A stretch of 64,000 nt of DNA. Origin: Stromatinia cepivora. Its lineage: Eukaryota; Ascomycota; Leotiomycetes; Helotiales; Sclerotiniaceae. The notes beneath the pieces are model-generated. The model made no database searches, had not been told where the DNA came from, and saw nothing but the letters and a program-made list of their open reading frames with translations. The DNA lies in the NCBI GenBank assembly GCA_014898415.1, contig RCTD01000012.1:620001-684000 (forward strand), written 5' to 3'. Below are positions 45,301 to 57,963 of the stretch, one piece after another; the stretch's first letter is position 1, and every line of letters begins with the position of its first letter. A program made the position numbers and the translations under genes.

Positions 45301-48300
45301 GTTGGTTTGGGTTGGTTTGGTTTGATTATGGCTGGGGTTGTGTGGTATGGTATGGTAGGGTGGATGGATGGATGGTATTTTGATTGATTGTTGTGGGTTT
45401 GTGGATGTGGATGTGAATGTGAATGTGAGTATGAGTTTGAGAGGTTACATACCTACTTCGATATATTTCTTATTCAGAATCTGTATCAGTATCAATATTA
45501 GTATCTAATACTTATCATTACTCGTTACTTCTCATCATCACTATAACTATAAACTATCCAGTTTTTTCACCGTTGAAATATTCATTTTATATATATCTGT
45601 ATAGGTATATATATCACACGATATTGTAAATCAACAGATTTTTTTGGAGATGGATGTATGATGGATGGTATGATATCAGGTTAATGTGATGGTATGGTAA
45701 TATCAATTCGGGATGGGATAGGATAGGAGAGGATGGTATCCAAGACCAGGGCACTGGGATGAAATGAAAACAAAAGACGGAAAGGGGCCGCACTTAAGTC
45801 ATGGCAGTCAATAATAAGTTGAAAGTCACGAAAAGAAAATCGATGGATGGAAGTTAAAAGCGGGAAGCAGACAAACCTCCGAGGTATGCATGTCTGTTTA
45901 GTTTCGAAGCTTTTGTAGTTAGGAGATTAAACACATTGGAGATGGGATGAGATGAACTGGTCGATTAGTATCGTTAGTATCATACCAGTTCAAGATACTC
46001 CATTATGGTGCCTGCAATCATCAAAAATTAACTAACTGTCTTTCGATGAATGGGAATTTACCGCTCACTTTCATTTCATTCCACTACCAAATCCCAATGC
46101 GCAATATAAACCGCAAGCTACCTAGTACTCCTGCTGCCAGAAAGTACATCACGCTCCATATAATATGGACCACTTTCCCTAGTAGTTTACCATCGTGTGG
46201 TAGGTGCTCAAGGGTGGAGTGTGATATACGTTCTGGCTGCACGAGTATCTAGGATACTGGGATTGCGTTTAAAACTAGATTTGAAAGTCTGGACTGAGAT
46301 ACTGGGCCGCTTGCTCGGCGCTCGCTCGCTCGTTCAAGCGGAGCGCCCTAGTCTCTGGGAAACGGGTGCCTTGCACCGGCTAGAACGTGGTAGATGGGGT
46401 AAGCATGATGTTTTGTTGGTATTCGCCATTTAGGCGTTTTATATTCTCGTTCTTGCTGGTATGTTTGTACTTTTTTGTGTGTATATTTGATGGATGATTC
46501 GTTGATATATTCCGAGAGAGTGGAGAATGTCTATTATTGCGTATGCTTATGAGGACCTTCATCGCGGATCTTTCTCTCAATACTCCGTTCTAAATCTATA
46601 CATCGCATCTGCTAGCCAGATTAGCCTAGGCCAGACAGTTATTTGATATCTACTCATCTGATACCAGCTAGGATAGTGGATTCGACGTAATGTTATGTTC
46701 AAATGAGCGGCAAATTCACATCCAGTCCCAACCCCGCGCCCAGCTCTTGCGCAAACTCAAGTGGGCGTAAGAACCATACAGTTGGTACTGTATGCTATCC
46801 TACGTTCAATCCACAGTAACCTTACCTCGTATATCTCAGTCTCCGCAGCCGTCATCACCGTTCGAATCATTCAATCCAATCACAAGCTATACACAGATTG
46901 ATTACTCACAACATTAACAAACCCAACAAAAAAAACAATAAAACTACTAAAAAATGCGAAACTTGGAGCATTACCGGCATCTTGGCAAGCTTTCCTATCT
47001 ACGAGTACACATCCATTTTATTAATAACCCAACAGTTAATATACGGAGTACATGCGCGCATACATGCATACAGCATCCCTAGTCTAAAATCCCCCCCGAG
47101 TTCTCACTGGGAATATCAAAATACAAGGATTAAGTGGAATCGTGTATACGATATGCGAGGGCATAGCATATTAGATATCGTCGAGGTATTTGAATGGACG
47201 AGTTACGATGAGAATGACGAATCAGTGGTTCGGATGGAACGGAACCGAACTGTCGGGTTCTAACTGTTGGATTGCTGTGGATACTTCTGCTGGGTTTGCG
47301 GCATGGATGTATCATGTTATTGATGTGAGGCTTGAGATAATGCATCTAGATTTCCGTGTGAGTTGGAGTGGTGCGCGTGGTTTGTGAGTGAAACGTGGGT
47401 AGCTTCTTGCTTGGGTTTTATTTCGTGTCTATTTTTTTTTTCTGAAAAGATTTATATACCATTAGTATGTTCAGAGCTATAGCCCATTACATCACATCGA
47501 TATCGGTGTTCCCGACAAAATCTAAGGTTCGGCTTGATTATAGCGAGCGGCTCAGCTCCTCCCTCGGTCAATACTTCCTCACACCATACCCAGGCTCTGA
47601 ATGTGGATCGATTTGACAGAACTTGAAGTGAACCAGGTTCCGCTATCAGATTTTAGAATTTTGTGAATTCTTTGTTGTTAGTTTGATCGATTGAAAGTTC
47701 ATCTTTCTAAAGAATATTGCTGATTAGAGGGAAATAGGAGATTTGCACGATTTGTGCTACTCTTCCTCTTTCCAAATGCGGGTGAGCTACCGAGACAGGA
47801 GCTTCGCGTTAGGATCCGCTTAGCAGTGCAGAATTACATTATTCATCATGATACTAATTACCTTGAGATTGATGGTAGAGCTGATATCTACTGTATAGTT
47901 CTGAAAATAGGCGCGCACTATTATAATTTCTCGCTCGGCATATACAAAAGCCACATATTATACATTTCAGATTTTACTATCATCGTTTAGTACAGCGCCC
48001 CTTTCCGTGTTTTTTCCGTGCTTTTAGATTCTAATCAGCCCACCACGTGGAGAATTTGAAACATAGCCGTCGTTTAGTGTGTTGGTAGAGAACTTGGTAT
48101 CCAATACATATACATCATCTCCGCACCCACTATACCTCTTTCACAAGGATTAACTGTTGCTTAAGTATCATAATACTGTCATGTCATCGAATCATGAGTA
48201 TGTTCTAGAACATCACACAACATGAGAAAAAAATCGTTGCCTAAATCTCCATGTTGGTGGCTTGGCTGTCGCATCATGTTCACTGCATACTTTGTCTTTG

Positions 48301-48456
48301 TTTGTTAGCGACTTGGTAACCTTATCACGTTGGTTATGCTACCGTAGTGATGGGATGAGGGGTGATTGGCGGGCTTATGTATCGTGGGTATGGAGCTTGG
48401 GAATCTATTTTGGGGTTTATAGAGTGGGTGGATGGACGAGGGAAGATGGTTAACTT

Positions 48457-48727
48457 CCTAAGGTACTTTCTGACCCATATATGATGACTAGAATTAGGTC
48501 ATCAAATACGGATTTTGTTTGCCTAAAAATACGGCGGGTTTGACCGCTCAAATTGAAGAAAGCGTTACAAAACTGGACTCTCAAAATCGTACGGAAGGTC
48601 ATAATATACGGCCAATATTCGAATTCTTTTTCACAATAATGAAAATTCATAAAAATTCATAATATACGGTTAATATAACCGAATATCATGTCAAATCCAT
48701 CAAATACGGGCAAACGAGTACCTTAGG
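48457..48727. mobile_element. MITE-like element with ~31-base terminal inverted repeats
   Basis: The left end CCTAAGGTACTTTCTGACCC is mirrored by the right end, which reads CCTAAGGTACTCGTTTGCCC on the minus strand. The first 11 bases are identical and about 25 of 31 match. The element is 271 bases long and has no coding capacity. ATACGG recurs about six times inside. No clear target-site duplication is visible, so the insertion is probably old or the boundaries are off by a few bases. It looks like a non-autonomous DNA transposon relic. Confidence 0.6.
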
Positions 48728-50633
48728 GACTGATGATTAGATGATGAAGGGAGGGTGAGCTGTCCGTAGTTTGATATTTCCCTCCTTTTCTGTATATTCT
48801 TTTTCGTTTCGAGTGTATTGTGAAATTCTTTAGGTAATTTATCTTCATCTATTTATATACTCTACTATCTAAAGTGCGATTTAGAATTTTTTATTAGTGT
48901 TTCTTAAGGAGGAGGGTAGAGAGATATGTAAAATCTTACAATGCGATGAAATATAATCTTCAAAATTATATCCACCCTTAAATCCCTCTTCATTCAAGTA
49001 ACTATTCTCCAACAAACATTTAGCCCTATAGAGATCTATCCGATAGTGACGAGATCAAGTGATATCATATTCTACCCTGGAATTTAGACAAGCATCTGAA
49101 ATTCATTGACATAATTTCCACAACTACTGACAGGAAACTTGTATTTGAGCAACAGACTCCTGTAATCCAGGTTATCAGGAAATCCATGCAGACGGGATAT
49201 GATTGCTTGGAAGTGATGGCTGGGATTGTATCGTGTATTTTTGCGAATCGGATCTTCTGAGTGATAAGGATATCAAATATGCATTGTCTTTGTCATCGCT
49301 GGCTCCCCCTGATGCATATCTTCCATGCCCATCCTAATCTTACTCGCGGAAGTGGAGAGATGTTGTATTCAACTTCAATTTCTTCACAGGAAGGGTCCTT
49401 CGTTCCTGACAGTCGTATCAGTATGAGCTCTGGTGTATTCTTGTCTCAAATCCGAGATACCATTCACCAGATACTACCACAACGCGCCTTTTACTTAGGT
49501 TAGGTTAGGTGAATCCTCCTAATGCAGTCACCTCGTTCTTCCGTTGAATATCTAAAATCCACTACAGTCAGAGTATCCATCACCTAATTTTGCTCCATCC
49601 AAGATCCTTTCCACACTATGAACATCTTATTACTGCTGACCTTATGGCCATGCTCTAAAGCAGATTTTATCCCATGTCAAACATACAACAAAAGCTTCCA
49701 AACCAACAGGTTTATCTTCAAATGAATCCCATCCATCCTCACTCAATGAGTCAAAAACTTCGATAGGCTGGATTATCTTGCTGCTAAAAAGCTTTTGTTG
49801 CATATCTCAATTTCTGAAATCCAAAAGTCACTTTGCAAATAGCCCATTTTGATGCTTAATGCCTAGAGGCAATAAGAAAAATTATCAAAGTTTTGTTGCA
49901 TATCTGAATTTTCAAGGATTTAGGCAGTAAGAGAGGTGGAATGAAGTAAGTCGTTGGAAATGAGGGATTAGATTATGGAGGAGAAGGGGCTCAGAAGATG
50001 TGTTAAGCTCAAAGAAGCTGAATGAAAGGAAAGATTTTTGGATTGCCCCTTATTGTCTAGCGAGGAGCCATTTGGAAGAATCTCAATTATGGATATTTGG
50101 GATACTATCACCGAAGACGCATCTGAAATTATCTAATTTATCGTTTCAATACCTGAAGGAATTCAAGAGACTTATTGTAAGTATATCAATTCTGTCTAAA
50201 ATACAGCCTTTGAAGTTGTGCCGACGACAATGCGGTCCCGAACTACCAGTCAAAAAGCGTATTTCATTACCAGGGAAAATTTTATCTATTTGAGGATTGA
50301 AAGTTCTAGTCGAAATACTAAAGTGATTTTGGTTCGAGACGAATCTGGATATCAGAGGAGATAGATAGTTGAGGTATTTACTTCGGGTTCATTGCAGTAG
50401 ATGCAACTATTATATGCGGTTTCCTCTATACCTATCATGCATGGTTATAGTTAGAAGATAGGTGAGATATTATATAGTATTTAGTATTAATTACACAACA
50501 CGATGTAAACTATATAAATTTGACACTTATAATCCATATATATCAATCACCGTTGTCCCCTTCTCTCTTCATAGCAATAGCGTGAAATCCATTTCCGCTA
50601 GTGTCGCTCTACCGCCGCATATATAGACGAAAA
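48728..50633. other. Intergenic stretch downstream of the kinase-HET gene
   Basis: No recognised gene. Frames at 49261-49503 and 50000-50293 have no signature. GGTTAGGTTAGGT occurs at about 49497. The right end (50480-50633) is the likely 3' UTR of the minus-strand kinase-HET gene. Confidence 0.4.
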
Positions 50634-53600
50634 CTACTCGATTGTCACAGCAACAGAGGATTCATCCGGATGGATGAATTTTCCTAACATATACCCAACC
50701 CCAACACGTTCGTAAGATATTCCACCAGAAGCCTCCGGGACTGACTTGATAATCAAAACGTAATGTTTTTTCGTGCTTGCGTCGTTTACATTCTGTTTAT
50801 CAGTACCAATGATTACGCATTTCGTCGGAGTAATCGTTTCACCATCATAGTATACAGATGCTTCGCTTCTGCCAGCGCCTGTAGGTATAGTGAAATCAAA
50901 TGCTTTAGCCTGGATAGCCAAACTATCATTCTGACAGCTTGTTTTAAGCCATGAAGTCTGATCACAAGCAAGATCAGCAAATGGGAGGGTCACTCCGGTA
51001 TCATTCCAATCGACTTGGCCACCCCCAGGCTCAATGAACGAGATCGCACCGTCAAAAGCCATCCACGACCAAGTTGGCGGAACCCGGTGTGAATGTGTAC
51101 CATGCGGGATCTTCCTTAGTGGTTCTGCACTGTCCGCCCGTCGCCAAAGCAAGCAGCGACCCCAAAATGTCTCAAAGAGCCCTGCAAGACTTCGCGTTTT
51201 GAATGCGACGGTCAGTCGTTCCATTAGTCCGTCAATGGCGACGGGTCTATCTTCCGGATGCGAGAATTCTAGCCTAGTGTATATCTGGAACAAATCAATA
51301 AACAGGTCGATTTGCTCCCCAACGGTGCTTGTTGGTCGAATCGTGTAGTCAGGAAAATTCGGGTCACCGAGGAAAGCTATTTTGTCACTAATCAAAACAT
51401 GTCAGCCAGGCCTGCCTGTTCAATATTGTTAAACTTACTTCCTGAGTTTCGCCAATGTTTCGCAGCGGATGCCGTCGCCACACTCCCAATACGTCTGAGT
51501 CTCTGTAAAATAAATGGTTCGACGTGCTAAGGCACGTTCCTGCAATACCCATCCGCGGCGGCTCAAGGGGCTGCGGAGGACATCCCGCTCAAAATCATTG
51601 GTAACTGGCGAGACGTAGTCATCATTGATTTTGAAGTATTTTGATCGTGACTCTCGATTATGCAAAAAGCCATCCTTAGCACTCTGGGCACTGCAAGCGG
51701 CCAAAACGCAGTACGCACCGTTAAAGGTCGTTTGCATCTTGTCTGCTTCCTGACTGAATTCGCCATTCGGGCCTTGTAGAATGCACAGAGAATCGATCCA
51801 GAGATAAAAGCAGTTGAGCGCTTTCGTAATCGCAATGGCATTTTTGAAGCCAAGTGGTAACTCGTCCATTGGGATTTTTTTCTTCCGTTGTTCGAGATTC
51901 TCCTTCGTTGTCTTGGCCTCCGCAGGCATATCACCCCATTTGTGTGAGAGTGCGAGGTATCGAACGCCACCCGGAGGAATGTTCTTGTAGAGATCTGCCG
52001 TTACTACGATCTTTGGCCTTTTCGGTGTTTCGACACTGATGAGCCTTTTTGGTAACAACTGGGTATCCTTAGGAGCACAAACATCTCCGTGATTACTATC
52101 ACACTCTGTGAGCCATGCCCTTGGTAGTTTTATGAAGGATTCAAGATCCGCAGGAGAAGGGTCGCAATTGATGGCCAGTGAAGCTAGTATCGGTGCGGCT
52201 TCAGGGGTCAATGTATCCTGTTTCGTTTCTGATTCTCCTGTTAGATCAAAACACTACACATCAAGCCTCAATGCCTACCAATTAACCGGAGAAACTTTTG
52301 GTTGGTTTCTTTCAAGACGAAGCCCTTCCCTGATTGTTTCAGCGAGATCTCTTCAATATCGCCACGACTGGTCAGGTTTCGTTCCTTGGCTGCCGTGTAG
52401 ACCAGTTCGCAGAGGTCGCACTCCCCTTTTTCTGACTTGGTCTCCAATGTGGCCATATGATAAGCAATCTCTGTATGTTGTGATGAGATATTGATGGGTT
52501 TGCAGTCTGCACACAATTCGGGTTCGCCGAGGCGATAGTCTCGGCCTTCTAACATTGACTCGACAAATGAAGGATTTTCAGGAAATGTCCTCCACTCATC
52601 TTTCATGCTGTTGGTATACTCGCGCCGTTGAGCTATTTCGGTTCTCCGTCCTTGGATTACAGGCATACTCACTCCCCTTGCATCATCGGCCGATAACAAC
52701 GAACTACCCGTAGATTGTGATGAATTATTTGTGGCTGAATTGGCTAGATGGGGTCGGGACATGCTTGTGCGATTCTTACCACTAAACAGATACCTGTCGT
52801 CTCCGTTAGCGCGTTCAAGAATGCTACCAAGCTGTTCCTTTAGATCTTTAGCATTTGTACGGAAACCTTTGGTGTAGAGATCTGAGTTTGGAGGCAGATC
52901 AATCTTGAGCAATCTATCTCTAACCAACTTGATCAGGCCACCGATAGCGCCCTCGCGCTCTAAATCATGCACTAATATGTGTTCCATCCATAAATTAACC
53001 ACTTCAGTTACCCTGTAGTTTCCTTCCCCTTCTTTCCTCCAATATGGTGTTACGCCTTTCTCTCCTGTGGGAAATCCGTTCTGCCGCAAGAACTCATTAT
53101 GAGACTCGTGGCCATACAGCAACCACAATACGGCTTCAAAGATCACGGCACCCATGCTCCAGATATCGAACAAGCGTGAAATTTTGCCTTCTGCTTTCTC
53201 CTGGTTTTTCCCGTCTAGATCCGGAGGCTCGTACCATCGTGTTCTCCAAAGTTCCTTTTCCTTAGTATGCCTCATGCTTGTCACAAATTTATGTTGCTGT
53301 GCTCTTCCCAGATCTGCAAGTTTCAGGACACCCAACTTCTCGTGGTCTTCGCCGACAATGAAACGCAATATGTTTTCCGGTTTGATATCACCATGATGCC
53401 AGTTTTGCGAGTCGCAACTTTCAGTCACTTTTGGACTTGTGGGATCAGAAGAAACCACAATGCTTGGCATTGTTTGTTTGTTATCATCATCTTCTGCGGA
53501 ATCGAAATTGAACGTTGGCAAGGGCGAGCTATCCACAGGTAATACACTGGCACCAAGGCCGTTCTCCTTCCAACCTGCACTCTTTTGTGGTTTGAGTGCC

Positions 53601-54700
53601 GGGGATGATGCTGAGTTTCTCCTGCTATGTCGAGGCGAATGAGCCCTAGTAGAATGCATTGCTTCGAGAGCCTCCGCTAGTCCATACAGCTGTTCCAACA
53701 TTTCTTTGATCCGTCGACGAACTTGACTGACATTCGGATGATCCACTTGAGATTCAGGATGGTTCTGCCAAAAGTCAAAAAGGCTTCCACCATTGGCCCA
53801 TTCGAGTATAAGATAGTACTCATCATTCAACTTATTCATCGCAATTTGATGGTAGGCGGCAAATGCTTGAATGATATTGTCACTTTTTCGATTCAGCTGT
53901 TGATGAGCTCTTGCCTCACGCTCCCATTCCATCTTTATGTCATAGCCGGGCTCACCAAGTTTTTTCAGCTTTTTTAACGCGACTTTCAACGTCTTGTTTT
54001 TTACGTCGGCCATATTCTGCTTACTAGCCAACATCTCCACGCATTCAACTTCGCTAAAATGGCCGTTTCTTGGTGAAGTATCCGCTCCATCAAACACCGT
54101 AAAGGGAAGGGGTTGATTTTTGTCGAAGTCATATTTGAAAATCCTGAAATCAAAGGTGGGAACAATAAATGGCAGCCGTTTATCTTTGAAAGTGTCAATC
54201 GTGCTCTCGTTCCAGAGACTGTGTTGAAAATAGGACGTATCAAGTTGATGGGATCCTAACAAGGTATCTTTGAATCCACTCGCCATTAGAGAGTCCATGA
54301 CTTCACGTCGACTTTTACTGTCGGTGAATACCTGCAGCAATGCCGCAAATGTTTTCTTCGCGTGGTCAAGAACATATTTGACTAAAGGCAAAACCTCGTG
54401 GCCACCACCGAGGGCATCTTGAATCGTGTCTTCCTTTAGTAGTCTATCATATTCATCGTCTGGAAAATAATAGCCCTCTCTGGATAACCCAATTATGTTG
54501 CTTTTCGCAACTTTCCATATTTTGGCACCGAGGTCAACGAAATTTGTGGGTAATTGTTCTGCAGTTGCAGCTCGCTCGAATTGTTCTCCTGCATTTCGTC
54601 CTTCGACTCAAGGTCTTTTCTTAGGGTGTGCTCACAAAACAAGGTGCAATAATATCAGCTTACCTTGGCAGCCAGGGTCTTTGTGCGTTGACGCGGTCAT
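50634..54700 (-). CDS. Protein kinase-HET domain fusion (4 exons)
   Basis: Exons 54700-54664, 54606-52279, 52228-51439 and 51387-50634 total 3909 bases, 1302 residues. The kinase part has VALKK (Lys near 224), EWEREARAH, HGDIKPENI (catalytic Asp near 419, Gly for Arg of HRD), LADLGRA (DLG for DFG, Asp near 444), RTRWYEPPDL and DIWSMGAVIFEAV. A Ser-rich insert of about 80 residues separates helix E from the catalytic loop. A linker with CADC...CDLC (near 724-760) leads to a HET domain: YLALSHKWG (879-887), FYLWIDSLCILQ (929-940) and RRGWVLQERAL (1012-1021). HET domains act in fungal non-self recognition and cell death. Introns are 57, 50 and 51 bases. The acceptor of intron 2 has an alternative nine bases earlier, also in frame. 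Exon 1 is the least certain part. Two separate genes are unlikely because the kinase frame runs into the HET frame through a normal splice pair. Confidence 0.85.
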
Positions 54701-55417
54701 TGTAGCCGCATGAACGTTGCTGGTGACAAGTTGTAAATTATGTAGAGAGTGGAAGTGGAACCAAAGACAACGGAATCAAAGCTATAATTTTAAGATTCGA
54801 GATCTTCCAAAGAACAGGCTGAGCTTGCGGGAGGATGCATGTAGGATTCGGTCTCAGACGGTCGGCTGCATTCAATATATTAGAAGTTCTAGAGACCTAG
54901 CCTGATGGTGCATGAAGATAAGTACATGTGCAGAGGCTCTACTAGTTGAACCTCAGATTTCATGAGATCAAAGGTCGATTATTGATTCGCGAAAGTGGTC
55001 GCGCAGTATCATTGGTGAGCTTCAGGACGTGGCGTAACTTGCATAAAAGCGCCCTTAATCCAGTCTCCTCTCTGTGCAATCCAAATAGATAGAATGACGA
55101 AATCAAGAACCCGGTGCGGAAGCTTCCTGCTACCCACTGAGTGAACCTGTCGTCGACTGGGGATTGGGGCTTTGCTGCTCGCATCTTTCTGCAAGACATT
55201 CTGAAAACCAACTGCCCAAAGTCGGCGTGAAAGCAGACTACCACTGTGTAGGAGAAGCATGCTCGATCAACACCTCTCTGCTTCGATTGGAGCTTTTATG
55301 CCAATACAATCGAAAGTTTGCCATTAGGCTTCAAGGAAATGGGCGCGGGTATGTTGGCCTAATCAGCTCACCGACTTTATTGCCAAAGATAAAAAATAAT
55401 ACAGCCCCCAAAACAGG
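54701..55417. other. Upstream region of the kinase-HET gene
   Basis: No recognised coding gene. It must hold the kinase-HET promoter. Several overlapping short frames on both strands near 54960-55260 share GC-richer sequence but no motif. Confidence 0.4.
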
Positions 55418-55803
55418 GCTGGGCAAAGGGTAGGGTAAACCCAAAGTGACCCAGAGTAGTACCCTTCCGGTTCGTTACCCTGCTGAACCTCTACAGGGTA
55501 GAATAGTTACCCTTTAAAATGCTTCAAGGTACCAAATACACCGGAGTAAATATCATATTACATGAAATAAGATCTGGAAGATGTGAAACAAATGATATAC
55601 CATCACATGATAAAATATAGATATCCGATCATTTTGAAGATTCAACACCACAGAAACAATTTCAACTTCTGACGACTAATATTGGATGATCACACGATCA
55701 ATTACCCCCGGTGTACCCGGGGGCTTTTAAGGGTAGTTACCCTATAAAAAGCTTACAGGGTAGAGAGGTCAAAAACCCCGGGAGGGTACGGGTTGCCCCA
55801 GAT
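55418..55803. repeat. GGGTA-rich repeat element, possibly a small transposon relic
   Basis: Two arms about 120 bases long flank an AT-rich centre. The left arm starts GGGCTGGGCAAAGGGTAGGG and the right arm ends GGGTACGGGTTGCCCCAG, so CTGGG-CAA is mirrored at the two ends. Both arms also share a direct copy, TAGTTACCCTWTAAAAWGCTT (55504-55524 and 55734-55754). GGGTA or TACCC occurs more than ten times. There is no open frame. It is clearly repetitive; its class is uncertain. Confidence 0.5.
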
Positions 55804-57963
55804 AAGCTTCGATCGAAACACAATAAGAGCCCTAATCTCAACCTTCTTGATCATACGACCCTCTGATGATGGTTGCACCATGCATTCTTTCAACGAGAGG
55901 GCGGATCAAATGATTTTCTGTCGAATTATTGAGGCACAACAGGCACCACGTTTTGAGGAAGAAAACCAACCAAATCGTGATCTTTCCATTCTGTTAATTC
56001 CTACGTCTTTCGTGAAGAAAAACGTGAAGCAAGACTTGTTGAGATGTTGAGTGATGAAGTGAGTTGTCAGCTGAAGAAAACGTGTGCCCGGCACTAGCTC
56101 ACGTGATACACACAGCCATTTTTGTCCATCCATCTGAAATTCCTATGTCGTGTTCGCCTCCAGATGTATCATAGAATCACATCTACCTTTGCATATAAAT
56201 CCCATAAAAATGGTACCGCAAGAACAGTAATCTTACACAACGACAAAAAGTTATCAAAAACGTGAAAATACACTAGTATGTTGAGCCATAGCATTCAAAC
56301 ACAGACAAGCCCTTCCATCCCAATTTCCTACCATATTCTCCCAATACATTGGTACAATCAATTGCAAAGACTTCCAATTTCAAGCTCGGAGTTATTAAGA
56401 TCTTACATAAAACAATCCAGGTATACATACCACTTCCCCTCTTCTACAGAATCTTTTTTATACCTCAACCTCACAGCAAACAAAACCCATACACGCAGGT
56501 ACCAAAGTTCAAACCCATCTAACCGCAACAATTTACACAAACCCAATTCCATCCAGATTTCAGATGAACCCCCTCCCTTACAAGTTACATCTTTTCCCCA
56601 ATTCCCCAATTGGCCAATTCCCATACTCCAAACACCATACAAACTTCCCAGTACTGTACTCCGTCCGTACTCCGTACCATAAAACAACCACAAGGACTCA
56701 AGAAATCCCCACAATCACCCTGCCCCACTCACCCCACTCACCACACCTCCCCTCTCCGTAGACTCTAGTGCCTCCACACCAACTTATCAACTTTTCAACT
56801 TTTCAAATTTTCAAATTTTCAAATTTTTCCCATCCTCCGGAAGCAACTCACTTCACCCGGTTGGGTCGGGGGTCTTCTTACCCCCACCCTTCAACTACAT
56901 CTGGGCCGTATTCATGGGCCGCATTCAAACTCCATATATCAAACTTTTCCGATCTAGATCTTCCATGTGAAATACCATTTGTAAAAAGATCCACCTGCAG
57001 TATATGTACGACTACGGAGTATGCATTATGCATAGTTCTAATGCGACGGAAACTTTTGGCGTTTGCAGGTCTTTCTTGTAGATTCCCCGCTTTACGTTCC
57101 TGAGAGGCAGTGAGAGCTCTCTCTCTTTCAATTTTTCAAGTTTTCCGTTGGTTTAGCACGCGGTATACGGACTACGCATTTATAATTCATAAGTGGAAAA
57201 GAAAAAGCGCCCGAGAAAATACCGCCGAGACATCGATATTATCATCACCATGACCATGGAATTAATATCCTCATTCCACTAATGATTCAAGCAGGAGGAA
57301 ATTTCATAAACATTCGATCCAACGGTACTAAGCTACCCTATCTGCCATCACGTTATACCATATAGCGCGCGACTGTGACATTCGACATTACCTACATACC
57401 AACAACCTCGTTGAAATCACAAACTCCAGTCCCTCCACTCCACTCCAGTCCACTCAATGCAATCAACACCCACTCAGAGAGTACATCATTCCTCTCTTAC
57501 CCCCAGTTGCGCCCCTTCAAACCAATGAACCCATTCATCCATTCAATCGATGCGTACTCCAATCCCCAATCCTTCTATATGATAAAATGCAATTCTAAAG
57601 CATTAGGTCGTTAAAGACCGTCCACCCGTCCCATCGTCCCATCAATTACTGAATCAAATCTCGCACCCAGTTTAAGCCACGCCCGCCATGCTACACTCCC
57701 AAATCTCAACAGAGAAAGAAACTTGCAAGTTGCGTCCGCTAGAACAACGTATTATTAAACAATGAAGTAAGCACAAAGATGAAAAAACCCCGATAGAAAA
57801 CTGAACTCCCAAGCAATGGTACGTGCAAGCGCAACAACTTGATGATGATGCAAGCCAGCCACCCATTCTACTAATGTTCTGCGCTCGCCATCAATTATTG
57901 TCTTACCGGTTGTTTTACAGCTGGGTCTCAAGTATTTCGTTAGCTGAGATCGTAATGAGAGGT
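55804..57963. other. Intergenic stretch left of the SPX gene
   Basis: No recognised gene. It includes a TTTTCAAA-type tandem repeat at 56781-56829 and TACTCCGTA-containing words near 56650-56690 and 57010-57025. Frames at 56278-56682 and 57375-57614 are low-complexity. The right end is the 3' UTR of the SPX gene. Confidence 0.4.
56781..56829. repeat. Short tandem repeat, unit near TTTTCAAA/TTTTCAAC
   Basis: About five imperfect copies of an 8-9-base unit. Confidence 0.8.

Larger units (their letters stand above)
36884..48456. other. Second gene desert
   Basis: About 11.6 kb with no recognised gene. The left 300 bases form the promoter side of the regulator gene. Simple repeats include ATGATG/ATTGATG at 37738-37780, TTGA at 37960-37980, GGTGGA then GTAGA at 38437-38500, and a GGAAGT array at 40648-40711. 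A G/T-rich strand-skewed stretch lies at about 45225-45440. Frames at 39587-39901, 40191-40535, 41462-41890 and 46898-47263 carry no motif I recognise. GC-richer patches near 41560-41900 and 46300-46400 are the only places resembling old coding sequence. Confidence 0.4.

Noticed and set aside
46260..46400. GC-rich patch as an old gene exon
   Set aside because: No recognisable motif, and CGCTCGCTCGCTCG is a simple repeat.
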